From: LC029 sp036676475
Lineage (GTDB): Bacteria; Bacillota; Bacilli; Aneurinibacillales; RAOX-1
Assembly (NCBI GenBank): GCA_036676475.1
Contig: JAKFCU010000036.1
Coordinates: 1 to 64,000, forward strand
Direction: 5' to 3'
Length of the DNA: 64,000 bases
The position numbers were made by a program, and so were the translations under genes. The notes under the pieces are model-generated. The model ran no database searches. It was not told where the DNA came from and saw only the letters and a program-made list of their open reading frames with translations. This document shows positions 20,853 through 30,164 of this stretch, one piece after another; position 1 is the stretch's first letter, and each line of letters begins with the position of its first letter.

Positions 20853-21943
20853 TCCAAATGTTCGAAGAGTTTGCTCCCAAGCATTTAGCGATGGAGGGAG
20901 ATAAAATTGGTCTTCAGGTGGGGACGCTAAATAAAGATATTAAGAAAGTTATGGTTACGCTTGATGTGTTAGAGGATGTTGTCGATGAAGCGATCCAGCA
21001 AGGAGTGGATTTAATTATTGCTCATCATGCAGTGATTTTCAGACCGCTAAAAAATTTACGAACCGATATGCCGGCTGGTAAGCTGTATGAAAAGCTGATC
21101 AAACATGATATCGCGGTTTACATAGCTCATACTAACCTAGATGTAGCAGAAGGCGGTATTAATGATCTCATGGCTCAAGCTCTAGGCTTACAGCGAACAG
21201 AACCATTGGATATTCTACATACGGATGCATTGAAAAAAGTTGTTGTATTTGTACCTAAAACTCATCACGAGCAAGTTCTACAAGCCATGGCCGCTATTGG
21301 GGCTGGTTGGATCGGAAACTACAGTCACTGTACATTTAACGTAGAAGGAATCGGGACGTTTATGCCCATGGAAGGGACGAATCCTTTCATAGGAAAGGAA
21401 GGAAAGCTCGAAAAGGTGGAGGAAATAAGAATAGAGACCATTGTTCCAGCTGCCCTGCAGAATCGAGTTGTAAAAGCTATGATGAAGGCCCATCCCTATG
21501 AGGAAGTGGCCTATGATATCTATCCAGTAGAACAGACGGGTCCATCATTTGGTATAGGGAGAATTGGAGAACTTGCTCAAGAGATGAATCTGAAGGAATT
21601 CTCCGAAATGGTAAAAGAAGCTTTTCAAGTAAAAGGGCTTCGAGTTGTGGGTGATCCTACCAAAAAGGTGAAAAAAGTGGCTGTTCTTGGCGGGGATGGA
21701 AATAGTTATGTATCTAAGGCGATTTTCCGTGGAGCCGATGTTCTGGTTACAGGGGATATTTATTATCACACGGCTCATGATGCGATGACTGCCGGGCTTT
21801 CTTTAGTAGATCCAGGACACAACGTGGAGAAGATCATGAAGACTGCCGTGCAAGAAATACTCTTGGATAAATTGAAAGATACTCGTTATCAGACAGAAGT
21901 GGTCGTTTCAACGATCAACACGGATCCGTTTACTTTCTTATAG
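20828..21943 (+). CDS. Nif3-like dinuclear metal centre protein (YqfO, GTP cyclohydrolase 1 type 2 homologue)
   Basis: 371 residues. Metal ligands appear as LIIAHHAVIF, YIAHTNLD and the C-terminal GDIYYHTAHDA. The middle insertion (about 130-230) is the PII/CutA-like domain of the long Nif3 form. AAGGAGG lies eight bases before ATG 20828. The cellular role is uncertain. Confidence 0.93.
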   Translation: MFANGQTIIQMFEEFAPKHLAMEGDKIGLQVGTLNKDIKKVMVTLDVLEDVVDEAIQQGVDLIIAHHAVIFRPLKNLRTDMPAGKLYEKLIKHDIAVYIAHTNLDVAEGGINDLMAQALGLQRTEPLDILHTDALKKVVVFVPKTHHEQVLQAMAAIGAGWIGNYSHCTFNVEGIGTFMPMEGTNPFIGKEGKLEKVEEIRIETIVPAALQNRVVKAMMKAHPYEEVAYDIYPVEQTGPSFGIGRIGELAQEMNLKEFSEMVKEAFQVKGLRVVGDPTKKVKKVAVLGGDGNSYVSKAIFRGADVLVTGDIYYHTAHDAMTAGLSLVDPGHNVEKIMKTAVQEILLDKLKDTRYQTEVVVSTINTDPFTFL

Positions 21944-21963
21944 AAAAAAGAGGTGAATGAAGA

Positions 21964-22797
21964 ATGAAAAAGGAAGAAGCGGCATCATTTCTGATGAAAG
22001 CATTAAAGCAGCAGCTAGATTCAAGCGAATGGGGGATCCTTGAAGAAGAGGACACCATCGTTATCAGTCGAAAAGGAACAGAGACCTCCGGTTTTAAGCT
22101 GTCAGTAACCTCCCTACTCGCGAAAGTAAATAAAGGTGAAGAGGAAACGCGATTGCTGGAAGCGGCCCAACAATTAGGGGAGATGGCTCAAGCCAGCATG
22201 CAGGAAAAAAGAATACGGGGAAATGAGGATCGGATCTATCCTGTATTAAGAAGTGCCTCCCATCCCAAGGATAAATTGGGCGTGGGTCTCGTCCATCAGG
22301 GGCACACAGCGGAATCGAACATTTTTTATGCCCTTGATTTAGGAAAGACCTATGTGCTAATCGATGAACAGGTCATGGAACAGTCTGATTATCTAGTGAA
22401 AGATATCCATGAATTATCCATAGCCAACCTTAAAAAATTAGATACCACCTATAAAATGGATCAGGTTGCAGGAAACACCTACTATTTTTTTAGTCAACTG
22501 GATGGATATGCGGCAAGTCGGGTATTAAATGATGAACTGCTTCTATTTATGCAGAGAAAGATGACGAAAGAAATGGGGATTGCCATTCCTCATCAAGATG
22601 TGTTGATCATCGCAGATCTTCAAAATGAAGCAGGATTTAAGATTTTATCACGCATGAATATGGATTTTTGCATGAGAGGGAATATCCCTGTTTCTCCGCT
22701 TCCTTTTGTTTATTCGGACCAAGGCTTAGATCCGATTATGGTTGTGTCTAATCCAGGAGCTACACCCAATCTGGTTCGAAAAAAAAAGAATCCATAA
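21964..22797 (+). CDS. DUF1444 family protein (UPF0354, YtpQ-like)
   Basis: 277 residues. Hallmarks are RIYPVLRSASHP, HTAESNIFYALDLGKTYVLID, QVAGNTYYFFSQLDGYAASRVLND and IPHQDVLIIADLQNEAGF. The family is widespread in Bacillales and has no firm function. It ends 61 bases before the Spx-like selenoprotein gene. No terminator lies between, so co-transcription is possible. Confidence 0.9.
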   Translation: MKKEEAASFLMKALKQQLDSSEWGILEEEDTIVISRKGTETSGFKLSVTSLLAKVNKGEEETRLLEAAQQLGEMAQASMQEKRIRGNEDRIYPVLRSASHPKDKLGVGLVHQGHTAESNIFYALDLGKTYVLIDEQVMEQSDYLVKDIHELSIANLKKLDTTYKMDQVAGNTYYFFSQLDGYAASRVLNDELLLFMQRKMTKEMGIAIPHQDVLIIADLQNEAGFKILSRMNMDFCMRGNIPVSPLPFVYSDQGLDPIMVVSNPGATPNLVRKKKNP

Positions 22798-22858
22798 TCA
22801 AATTCATGGAATTTAGGTAAAAGGCATAGTTAATAGAATGATGAAGGAGGCAATACAA

Positions 22859-23200
22859 ATGACGGTTCTTTTTTCTACCTATCCTTCCTGAACAAGCTGC
22901 CGCAAAGCCAAGTCTTGGCTAGATGAGCATCAAGTTTCCTATAATGAACGCAAATACATGAAAGAATTGTATACGGTTGAAGAGATTAAAGGAATTTTGA
23001 AAAAGATTTCTCTAGATGAAATTCTCAACAAGAAGGGCATAGTCTTTAAAGAGAGAAGAAGCGAACTTGAAGGTCTTACCGAAGAGGAATTAATTCAGGA
23101 AATAGCGAAGGAACCAAAGTTGATTCGTCGACCTCTTTTTATTTTAGAGGATAAGGTTATCGTTGGTTATGATGAAAAACAACTAGAAAAATGGCTCTGA
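22859..23200 (+). CDS. Spx/ArsC-family protein with in-frame TGA (predicted selenocysteine at residue 11)
   Basis: GAAGGAGG lies eight bases before ATG 22859. Codon 11 is TGA (22889-22891). Read through, the protein is 113 residues and begins with YPS-Sec-TSCRKAKSWLDEH, the thioredoxin-like Spx/ArsC/MgsR redox motif. Sec replaces the first Cys of CxxC; Cys14 is the second. The C-terminal RRPLFILEDKVIVGYDE is the family's RRP signature. An AGCCAAG/CTTGGCT inverted repeat starts 15 bases after the TGA and may serve as a SECIS. A frameshift is unlikely because the frame is continuous on both sides. It could be a redox-sensing regulator or a reductase; sequence alone does not decide. Confidence 0.88.
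22905..22922 (+). promoter_or_regulatory. Candidate bacterial SECIS hairpin in the Spx-like gene
   Basis: The inverted repeat AGCCAAGTCTTGGCT lies within 16-31 bases after the TGA, the distance expected for SelB-dependent hairpins. The apical loop would be AGTCT or smaller. This is inference from position and pairing only. Confidence 0.45.
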
Positions 23201-23205
23201 TAGGA

Positions 23206-23235
23206 AAAAGCCCTGAGTTACATTCAGGGCTTTTA
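23206..23235. terminator. Bidirectional terminator between the Spx-like gene and pdaB
   Basis: AAAAGCCCTG and CAGGGCTTTT flank a nine-base loop, with A and T tracts on the two sides. It serves both convergent genes. Confidence 0.85.
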
Positions 23236-23928
23236 TCTTTGTAATTTCATTAATTCAGTAACTGATACAAATTCGTATCCTTTTTTCCTTAACTCATCAA
23301 TAATAACCGGCAATGCTTCTGGGGTTTGCGGGCATGAATCGCTAGCATGCATAAGGATGATATCTCCAGCATGGACGCGGCTCACGACACGATGAATAAT
23401 CTTATCTACACCTGGTTTCATCCAATCTAATGAATCTGTATCCCACTGAATGACCTGATAGCCCATATCATTCAATTTTTTTATAACCCGTTCATTGAAG
23501 TCACCATTGGGAGTTCTAATGAGATTGGGCTTTACACCTGCCACTTGCATAATGGCCTTTTCTGCTAGTTGAACCTGTTCCTCAATCCATTCATTGCTAT
23601 GTTCACTAAAATTTTTATGCTTATGCCCGTGGCTTCCTATTTCATAGTTCATGGCGGCAATTCGCTGAACTACATCAGGATGAGTCAACGTCCAAGGTCC
23701 GGAAAGGAAAAAGGTTGCCTGTGGTACATTTTTATTGGCTAATACATCGAGAACCGGATGAGCGTATTTTTCACCCCAACTAATGTCAAAAGTAAGGGCA
23801 ACGAGTTTTTTATCGGTATCCACTTTGTAGATGGCAGATGGTTTTTTTGGTTTTTCTACCCCAACTGCTCCGGTAACAGAAGAAACGAGGAAAAACAGAC
23901 CAAACAAAATAAACCAGATTCGTTTCAC
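23233..23928 (-). CDS. pdaB: Polysaccharide deacetylase family sporulation protein PdaB
   Basis: 231 residues from GTG at 23928, which has AGGAGG at good spacing; the GTG at 23937 sits inside the SD. A signal peptide (about 1-20) is followed by the NodB deacetylase domain: LTFDISWGEKY (metal Asp), SHGHKHKNF (metal His pair) and LIRTPNGDFN. DISW instead of the usual DDGP is typical of PdaB. PdaB is a mother-cell protein needed to keep spores stable late in sporulation. Confidence 0.9.
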   Translation of the reverse strand: MKRIWFILFGLFFLVSSVTGAVGVEKPKKPSAIYKVDTDKKLVALTFDISWGEKYAHPVLDVLANKNVPQATFFLSGPWTLTHPDVVQRIAAMNYEIGSHGHKHKNFSEHSNEWIEEQVQLAEKAIMQVAGVKPNLIRTPNGDFNERVIKKLNDMGYQVIQWDTDSLDWMKPGVDKIIHRVVSRVHAGDIILMHASDSCPQTPEALPVIIDELRKKGYEFVSVTELMKLQR

Positions 23929-24083
23929 GTTTAACACCTCCTCCTATATTTTCTGTTTATTAAAGAAAAATATTTATCGACTGATTAAGTTTCGATTGGA
24001 ACAACCTTTTTATTTCCAAAAAAATACTTAATTATAAAATGAGAAAGAACGAGCATTCTATCTCTAGAAGGAGGTGTTTAGAA

Positions 24084-24242
24084 ATGGCTAGAAAAACAAA
24101 AACAGGTACAAATGTACAAAAGGTTCGTCAACAAAATGCAGCTTCCTTAGCAGGAAACAGCGATGTTGAATTTGCAAGTGAAACAGATGTACAAGCTGTA
24201 CGTCAACAAAATCAACAATCTCAGCAAAATAAAAAGTTTTAA
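24084..24242 (+). CDS. Gamma-type small acid-soluble spore protein
   Basis: 52 residues from ATG 24084 (GAAGGAGGTG upstream). It has one FASETDVQAVRQQNQQSQQN unit preceded by TGTNVQKVRQQNAAS, the repeat architecture of SspE-like gamma SASPs. These are amino-acid reserves in spores, degraded by GPR at germination. B. subtilis SspE is longer (84 residues). Its own terminator follows. Confidence 0.92.
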   Translation: MARKTKTGTNVQKVRQQNAASLAGNSDVEFASETDVQAVRQQNQQSQQNKKF

Positions 24243-24249
24243 TGTAGTC

Positions 24250-24277
24250 AAAGGTGGTCTTTTCGACCACCTATTTT
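24250..24277. terminator. Terminator of the gamma-SASP gene
   Basis: AAGGTGGTC pairs with GACCACCT around TTTT and is followed by ATTTT. It can also serve the convergent hydrolase gene. Confidence 0.8.
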
Positions 24278-25122
24278 CAATTCAAAGCACTCTGTAAAAA
24301 CGAAATCGTCTCCAGTAAGGTGTTTTCCAGTTGGGGTGTTGTTCCTTGAAACGGGTGAACAGCTCCGAACGTATGGTTGGCTTCGGGAATGTCGATAAAG
24401 CTTTGATGAGGGGCAGCTTTTTTCATTAGCTGAGCACCTTCCACTAATCGCTTCATGTCCTCCTTTCCTTGAATAGCAAGGAAAGGAATTTGTAACTCCT
24501 TTATTTTGGATAGAATGTGATAGCGTTCCTTATATTTTTCCATATCCTCTAATACAATGGACCGAATGGGCATTTGTTGATTTGTTCTGGCATTTGAAAT
24601 GAAGGCAATGCCATTTTTGCGGATCTCATCTTTCAGTTGTTCGTCAAAGAGATCCACATCGGCTATTCCATTCCAAGTAACCACCGCCTTGATTTCTAAA
24701 TGCTCGGCAGCAAACAGAAGGCTTGTTCCACCTCCACGACTATGACCGACAAGAGTTATCCGATTTAAATCAAATTGGTTTGAAAAAGGTAAATGATTGT
24801 TTTGGATATAATCCAAGAGAATATCAAGGTCTTCCTGTTCCCGTGAATAGGTGTTTATGGCGAACTTTTCTAATTCATCAAAATCAGTAACACCTACCCC
24901 ATTACAAGAAAAGTTAAAACGAATCACATGGAAGCCTTTTTCAGCCATCTTCTCTGCCGCATAAGGGAAGAACCCCCAATCCTTAAAGCCTTTGAAGCCA
25001 TGACAAAGAAGAATGACGGGTTTGATGTTACCGTCAGATATGGTATGTACGTTTCCTCTAATGAAAAGATCGTTTCCACAAGAAATGGTGAAGGCCTCAG
25101 AGATCACGTGAGATGTTGACAT
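24277..25122 (-). CDS. Alpha/beta hydrolase (dienelactone-hydrolase-like)
   Basis: 281 residues. The oxyanion region is LLCHGFKGFKDWG, the nucleophile elbow GHSRGG, the acid is likely Asp in QGKEDMKR and the base is His in EANHTFG. The triad is therefore complete. It is related to cytoplasmic esterase/acylpeptidase-like hydrolases with an unknown substrate. AAGGAGC lies upstream of ATG 25122. Confidence 0.88.
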   Translation of the reverse strand: MSTSHVISEAFTISCGNDLFIRGNVHTISDGNIKPVILLCHGFKGFKDWGFFPYAAEKMAEKGFHVIRFNFSCNGVGVTDFDELEKFAINTYSREQEDLDILLDYIQNNHLPFSNQFDLNRITLVGHSRGGGTSLLFAAEHLEIKAVVTWNGIADVDLFDEQLKDEIRKNGIAFISNARTNQQMPIRSIVLEDMEKYKERYHILSKIKELQIPFLAIQGKEDMKRLVEGAQLMKKAAPHQSFIDIPEANHTFGAVHPFQGTTPQLENTLLETISFLQSALN

Positions 25123-25438
25123 ATATCCAGCTCCTTATTAGATTTTCACTTTCAAAAAATTATAGCATGATGAGGGAAGACACACCTCAATTTTCCAAAT
25201 TTAGCATGATTATAAACTCTAGAAAAAGTTAGAATCAAAGAATATATAGTCATCGTGGTAAAACAGTTATTGAGAAGTACTAACAAATATTATAGAATGG
25301 TAACAAATGGTATTTATTGTAACAAATACCTTTAATAAATTACCTTTGACTTCAATTGCTAGGATAAAGAAATTGACGGACACAACAATCGTTGGTGAAA
25401 GACGCAGAGCACCAGTATTTAAATAAGGGGGATCGAAC
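25123..25438. other. Intergenic region between the divergent hydrolase and cheW genes
   Basis: About 315 AT-rich bases with no gene. TTGAGA followed 15 bases later by TATAGA (about 25269-25296) is a weak sigma-A candidate for the chemosensory operon. A TAAA...GCTAGGATAA segment near 25338-25366 only loosely resembles a sigma-D site. Confidence 0.35.
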
Positions 25439-25900
25439 GTGAGATCAACGACAATGCCGATGGCTGGGGGACAGTTCGTCGTTTTTTCGATAAATAATCA
25501 AAATTATACATTACCAATTGATGAGGTCATTGAGATTATTCGTATGCAAACGATAACGGATGTACCCGGAACGGCTGATTATATCATGGGTATGATCAAT
25601 TTAAGAGGAAAGATCATCCCGATTATTAGTTTAAGAGAAAGATTTGGTATGCCAGCATCTTCTTTTAGCAGTATAACGAGAATCATCATCGTCCAGAATG
25701 ATGGTGAACATATTGGGCTATTGGTAGATGAAGTCAAGATGGTAAGCCATGTTCAGGCGACAGAAGTGGAAGCTACGCCGGATATTATAAACCAAATCGA
25801 TAAAGACTGTATCCTCGCTTTTGCCAAGTTAGATTTGGACTTGATTGGCATCCTGAATATGAAAAATGTTCTTTTTCCTGATAGGGAAAGGAAGGAGTAA
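25439..25900 (+). CDS. cheW: Chemosensory coupling protein CheW
   Basis: 153 residues from GTG 25439 (AAGGGGGATC upstream). It is a single CheW domain: FVVFSINNQNYTLPIDEVIEIIR, VPGTADYIMGMINLRGKIIPIISLRERF and LLVDEVKMV. CheW links receptors to CheA. It heads the six-gene cluster and is four bases from cheA. Confidence 0.95.
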   Translation: MRSTTMPMAGGQFVVFSINNQNYTLPIDEVIEIIRMQTITDVPGTADYIMGMINLRGKIIPIISLRERFGMPASSFSSITRIIIVQNDGEHIGLLVDEVKMVSHVQATEVEATPDIINQIDKDCILAFAKLDLDLIGILNMKNVLFPDRERKE

Positions 25901-25904
25901 ACTT

Positions 25905-28481
25905 ATGACCGATTTGGATATGTCAGCGTATTTGGGCGTCTTTCTAGACGAGGTAGATGAACAATTGGAAATATTAGATCAGGAAATTCTCAAGCTTGAG
26001 CAAGATGGGGACAATATGGAGATAATCCAAAACATCTTCCGTGCTGCCCATACCCTTAAAGGTTCTTCAGCTGTGATGGGATTCGAGCAGATGAAAGAAG
26101 TAACCCATAAAACGGAAAATGTGTTGGATCTGATCCGAAATCGTCAGTTAAAGGTCAATACTGACATGATCAATGTGATTTTTGAGGCGATCGACCATAT
26201 TAAAGTTCTAAAACAAGCCATTATAAATGGAACTCTAGCGGAAAAAGATATATCTAACATAATCGGGAAATTAGAGAAAATCAAGAATGTAGACTTAGTG
26301 TCTTCTAATATCCTTAAGAATGAAACCTCTTCACTGGTGAATATAGAGGATTCGGGGATCCAATCGTTTCCTGCCGTTTCTTTTGATTTATACCAAAAAG
26401 AGATCATTGTAAAAGCATGGGAGGCAGACTACAAAGCAATAGCTGTCTATATTGCTCTATCAGATGAGGCCCTCATGAGGTCTGTTCGAGCCTTATTAAT
26501 ACATAACAATCTGAAGGAAATGGGAGAGGTAATTGCTAGTTTTCCTTCGGCTGAAGAAATTCAAAAGGAGGAAGAATTTCAAGGGAAACTTGTTTATATC
26601 CTAGTAACTCAAGAAAGCAAGCAATCCATTATTAATATTGTCAATAGCATTTCCGACATCAAAACGGTTAGCCTTTCTTTTATCAACCATGAGAATTTAG
26701 ACAAATATTGTGAAGGAAAAAAGGCCGAGTTCATGATTGCTCACAAAGAAGAGGGATTGAAGCCGAAACAGGAAGTGAAGTTGAAAATCCAGCCTACGGT
26801 AAGAGTGGATGTAGAGCGGCTTGAACAACTCATTAATCTAGTTGGTGAACTGGTGATAGATCAAACGAGATTCGTAGATGTGCGAACCCGGTTAAGGGAT
26901 CGTTATGTGAATGATGAGGATATGGAGATTCTGGAAGAGGTCAGCAATCATATCGGTCGGATCATTGGAGAGCTACAGGAAGGTATGATGAAAACGAGAA
27001 TGCTGCCGATTGAGCAGTTGTTTAATCGATTTCCCAGAATGGTCAGAGACTTGGCGCAAAAAGCGAACAAAGAAGTGGATCTTGTGATCGAAGGCAAGGA
27101 AACGGAGTTGGATCGTACCTTAATAGAAGAAATCGGGGATCCGCTTATCCATCTCTTAAGGAATTCCCTTGATCACGGCATTGAAAATCCAGAGGAGCGT
27201 GAGCTGCTTGGGAAGCCTAAAAAAGGGACGGTTGTCTTGAAGGCGGTTCATGAAGAAAATCATATTGTGATTACCCTTCAAGATGACGGGAGGGGAATTG
27301 ACCCTCAAAAAATTAAACAAAACGCATTGAAAAAAGGGCTCCTTTCTGTAGACGAAGCGGAGCGGATGAGCGATCAGGAGTTGATTTTCTTCATTTTTCA
27401 CGCAGGTGTCTCTACAGCAAGCCAGGTGACTGAGATATCTGGCCGTGGCGTAGGCATGGATATTGTGAAAAGTCATATTGAAAAATTAAATGGAATTATC
27501 GATATCCAAACTTCCCTTGGGAAAGGAACAACATTTTCTATTAAATTGCCATTAACTTTGGCGATCATTCCTTCTTTATTGGTGAACATCGGACAAAAGA
27601 AATTTGCCATCCCGATGGTGAACGTTTTGGAAATTGTACGCTTACAGCCAGACGAAGTGAAGACGATCAAAAATCAAGAAGTAGGCCTCGTGCGAGGACG
27701 TGTTCTCCCACTGATTCGCATGCATCAGAAATTGGGAGCGGAAGAACAGGAGAATCTAAAAAGATGGTTTGTGGTAGTTGTGGGGTTGGCTGATCGACGT
27801 GTCGGATTAGTCGTTGATCGGACACTGGGGTATCAAGAAATCGTGATTAAGCCATTAGGTAAATTTATTGGCTCCTTACCTTACATTGCCGGTGCGACTA
27901 TTATGGGAGATGGAACGGTGGGGATGATATTGGATGTCGGTTCCATCATTCGTGAAGAAGGAATTAAAGAGTCTGCTGAAAACAAAGAATTGTACAAGCA
28001 TCAGAAAAAGATGAGTCAGGAAGTGAAATTGGTCACCTTTAAATTGGGCCATGAAGAGTACGCGACGGATATTAGGCAAGTGAAGGATATCATCACGGTA
28101 CCGGCGATTACGAAGGTGATGAGGGCTCCCTTTTCGGTCATTGGATTGATCAACTTGCACAGCCAGCTGATCCCAGTGGTGGACTTGAGTCAGCGATTAC
28201 ACCTGGTTCAGAACCAATGGACGCGAAAGACAAGAATTATGGTTCTGGAATTAGGGGAACGATTGATTGGTATTCTAGTTGACCAGGTAACAGAAGTACT
28301 GAATGTCAATGTAGATGTAATCAAATCTCCGCCAGATAATAGGAATCAAGTCGAAACCAAATATATTCGGGGAATCTGTCATATCCATGATCGATTGCTC
28401 ATTCTGCTCGATATGAATTTGGTGTTGAATGGGCAAGAATTACTTGAATTATCGCAATTGCCATGTCCAATTAATTATTGA
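25905..28481 (+). CDS. cheA: Chemosensory histidine kinase CheA with an additional C-terminal CheW domain
   Basis: 858 residues from ATG 25905 (AAGGAG upstream). Order: Hpt domain (AAHTLKGSSAVMGF, phospho-His in the first 55 residues), a P2-like region (about 165-290), dimerisation P3 (RLEQLINLVGELVIDQTR), HATPase P4 (LLRNSLDHGIENPEERE, DDGRGI, GRGVGMDIV), P5 CheW-like domain (about 545-680), and a second CheW domain (about 705-850, LVTFKLGHEEYATDIRQVKDI). Ordinary CheA ends after P5. Autophosphorylation residues are present. No cheY, cheB or cheR lies in the cluster. Confidence 0.95.
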   Translation: MTDLDMSAYLGVFLDEVDEQLEILDQEILKLEQDGDNMEIIQNIFRAAHTLKGSSAVMGFEQMKEVTHKTENVLDLIRNRQLKVNTDMINVIFEAIDHIKVLKQAIINGTLAEKDISNIIGKLEKIKNVDLVSSNILKNETSSLVNIEDSGIQSFPAVSFDLYQKEIIVKAWEADYKAIAVYIALSDEALMRSVRALLIHNNLKEMGEVIASFPSAEEIQKEEEFQGKLVYILVTQESKQSIINIVNSISDIKTVSLSFINHENLDKYCEGKKAEFMIAHKEEGLKPKQEVKLKIQPTVRVDVERLEQLINLVGELVIDQTRFVDVRTRLRDRYVNDEDMEILEEVSNHIGRIIGELQEGMMKTRMLPIEQLFNRFPRMVRDLAQKANKEVDLVIEGKETELDRTLIEEIGDPLIHLLRNSLDHGIENPEERELLGKPKKGTVVLKAVHEENHIVITLQDDGRGIDPQKIKQNALKKGLLSVDEAERMSDQELIFFIFHAGVSTASQVTEISGRGVGMDIVKSHIEKLNGIIDIQTSLGKGTTFSIKLPLTLAIIPSLLVNIGQKKFAIPMVNVLEIVRLQPDEVKTIKNQEVGLVRGRVLPLIRMHQKLGAEEQENLKRWFVVVVGLADRRVGLVVDRTLGYQEIVIKPLGKFIGSLPYIAGATIMGDGTVGMILDVGSIIREEGIKESAENKELYKHQKKMSQEVKLVTFKLGHEEYATDIRQVKDIITVPAITKVMRAPFSVIGLINLHSQLIPVVDLSQRLHLVQNQWTRKTRIMVLELGERLIGILVDQVTEVLNVNVDVIKSPPDNRNQVETKYIRGICHIHDRLLILLDMNLVLNGQELLELSQLPCPINY

Positions 28482-28504
28482 AAAAATAAAAGGAGTGGAT
28501 GATT

Positions 28505-30094
28505 ATGTCGTGGTTGCGCAATATGAAGGTCGGCAATAAAATGTCGGTATTGATTGGATTTTTCGCAGTTTGTCTCTTAGTGGTTGGTGTTATTGGGTTC
28601 AAATATACCAACGATATGAGTGAAAGTGCTATGGATATGTACGAGAATCAATTGCTGTCTGTGCAGTGGCTGAACGAGGCGCGTACCCATTCAAGAGCCA
28701 ATGAAGCTTTGGTCAATGAATTGATGTTGACGACCGAACCTCAAGTGAGCCAAGAAATCATGCAGGAACTAAATGATCGCATCGTAAAATTTGATCAAGC
28801 ATTGGTAGAGTACGAGAAAAGAGCTCAAGATGCCTTTGAAAAAGAAAAGCTTTCAATGATAAAGAAATCATTGGAAACCTACCGTACAGAGCGTGCTCCA
28901 GCCATAGAATTAGCTATGTCCAACCAAAATGTTCAGGCCTATCAAATCTTTAATAGCAAGGCTAAGAAATACTTGGATGAATTTAACGGGATACTGACTG
29001 AACTTTCTGACTTTAATTCAAATGCAGCTAAGGAAAAAGCGGAGTTGGTGAAAGATGAAGCTTCAACTGCTAATCTGATAGTGATCGCCGTTATTGTTGT
29101 TGGTTTGCTGTTCACTATTGTCAGCGGAGTGGTGATCAGCCGGATGCTCACGGAACCAATCAAGAATATGATGAAACTAATGGGGAAAGCCGAGAATGGC
29201 GATATAACGGTGGAGTCCGAGTATCAGTCGAATGATGAAGTCGGAAAGTTGGCCAGTTCATTTAATCAAATGATGAAAGGGTTGCGCGACACAATTAGGG
29301 CAATTTCTGAAAATGCCGGTACATTGGCAGCAAGTGCCCAACAAATTTCGGCAAGTACTGAAGAAATTGCCAGTGGGATTCAGCAGCAAGCAGTGTCCTC
29401 TGGAGTCGTGTCCGAAATGACAAAAGAAATGTCCTACGCTGTGCAACAAGTAGCACAAAACGCTGAACAAGCTTCTGTCTTGTCCGAACAAGCCAATTTT
29501 GTCGCAAACAATGGGCAAAAGGTTGTTTCTGATACGGTTTCTGGAATGGCGGAAATCAGCACAAAGATGAGCGATCTAGCGGGCAAGTCTGTACAAATTG
29601 GTGAGATTGTCGAAGTCATTGATGAAATTGCAGAGCAGACGAATTTATTAGCCCTAAATGCAGCGATTGAAGCGGCCCGGGCAGGTGAAGCAGGAAAGGG
29701 CTTTGCTGTTGTGGCCGATGAAGTAAGGAAACTGGCGGAACGAAGCAGTAAAGCGACCAAGGAGATTGCCAATCTGATTCAGTCCATTCAAGCCAATACG
29801 GAATTAGCTGTGAATGCTGTAAAGATAGGGAATGAAAAAGTAGCTAATGCCGGTCAATCCTTTGAGGAAATCAATCGAGTAGTACGCGATACTACTATTA
29901 AGGTGTCTGAGATTGCTGCTGCCTCAGAAGAACAGGCCGCACAGTCAGCGGAAGTACTACGGGCCATTGAAAATATTGCGGCCGTGACTGAACAAACATC
30001 ATCAGGTACGCAAGAAACAGCCTCAACCGCTACAGAATTGTCGAGAATGGCAGAATCATTGAATGATCTAACTAGGAAATTTAAAGTGAATTAG
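28505..30094 (+). CDS. Methyl-accepting chemotaxis protein
   Basis: 529 residues. TM1 (about 16-34) is followed by an extracellular four-helix-bundle sensor (about 35-185), TM2 (about 189-210) and HAMP (about 211-265). The signalling domain's hairpin tip contains [28 protein letters not shown] 28505 has AAAGGAG at proper spacing. It lies 23 bases after cheA and is presumably the receptor for this array. No C-terminal CheR/CheB tether motif is seen. Confidence 0.95.
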   Translation: MSWLRNMKVGNKMSVLIGFFAVCLLVVGVIGFKYTNDMSESAMDMYENQLLSVQWLNEARTHSRANEALVNELMLTTEPQVSQEIMQELNDRIVKFDQALVEYEKRAQDAFEKEKLSMIKKSLETYRTERAPAIELAMSNQNVQAYQIFNSKAKKYLDEFNGILTELSDFNSNAAKEKAELVKDEASTANLIVIAVIVVGLLFTIVSGVVISRMLTEPIKNMMKLMGKAENGDITVESEYQSNDEVGKLASSFNQMMKGLRDTIRAISENAGTLAASAQQISASTEEIASGIQQQAVSSGVVSEMTKEMSYAVQQVAQNAEQASVLSEQANFVANNGQKVVSDTVSGMAEISTKMSDLAGKSVQIGEIVEVIDEIAEQTNLLALNAAIEAARAGEAGKGFAVVADEVRKLAERSSKATKEIANLIQSIQANTELAVNAVKIGNEKVANAGQSFEEINRVVRDTTIKVSEIAAASEEQAAQSAEVLRAIENIAAVTEQTSSGTQETASTATELSRMAESLNDLTRKFKVN

Positions 30095-30102
30095 GTGAAA
30101 TC

Positions 30103-30146
30103 GAAAGGTTGCTATCCATCTCGGTGGATGGGAACCTTCTTTTTAA
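30103..30146 (+). terminator. Intra-cluster terminator-like hairpin between the receptor and partner-switch genes
   Basis: GAAAGGTT-GC-ATCCATC pairs with GGTGGAT-GG-AACCTTC and is followed by TTTTT. It may only attenuate, since the next gene starts 19 bases later with its own SD. Confidence 0.65.
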
Positions 30147-30164
30147 AAAAGGAGGAAACCTAAA

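Noticed and set aside
22889..22891. Reading the in-frame TGA of the Spx-like gene as a nonsense mutation (pseudogene)
   Set aside because: Frame, SD and length are intact, and two other genes in the window have TGA at equivalent catalytic thiol positions; selenocysteine explains all three.
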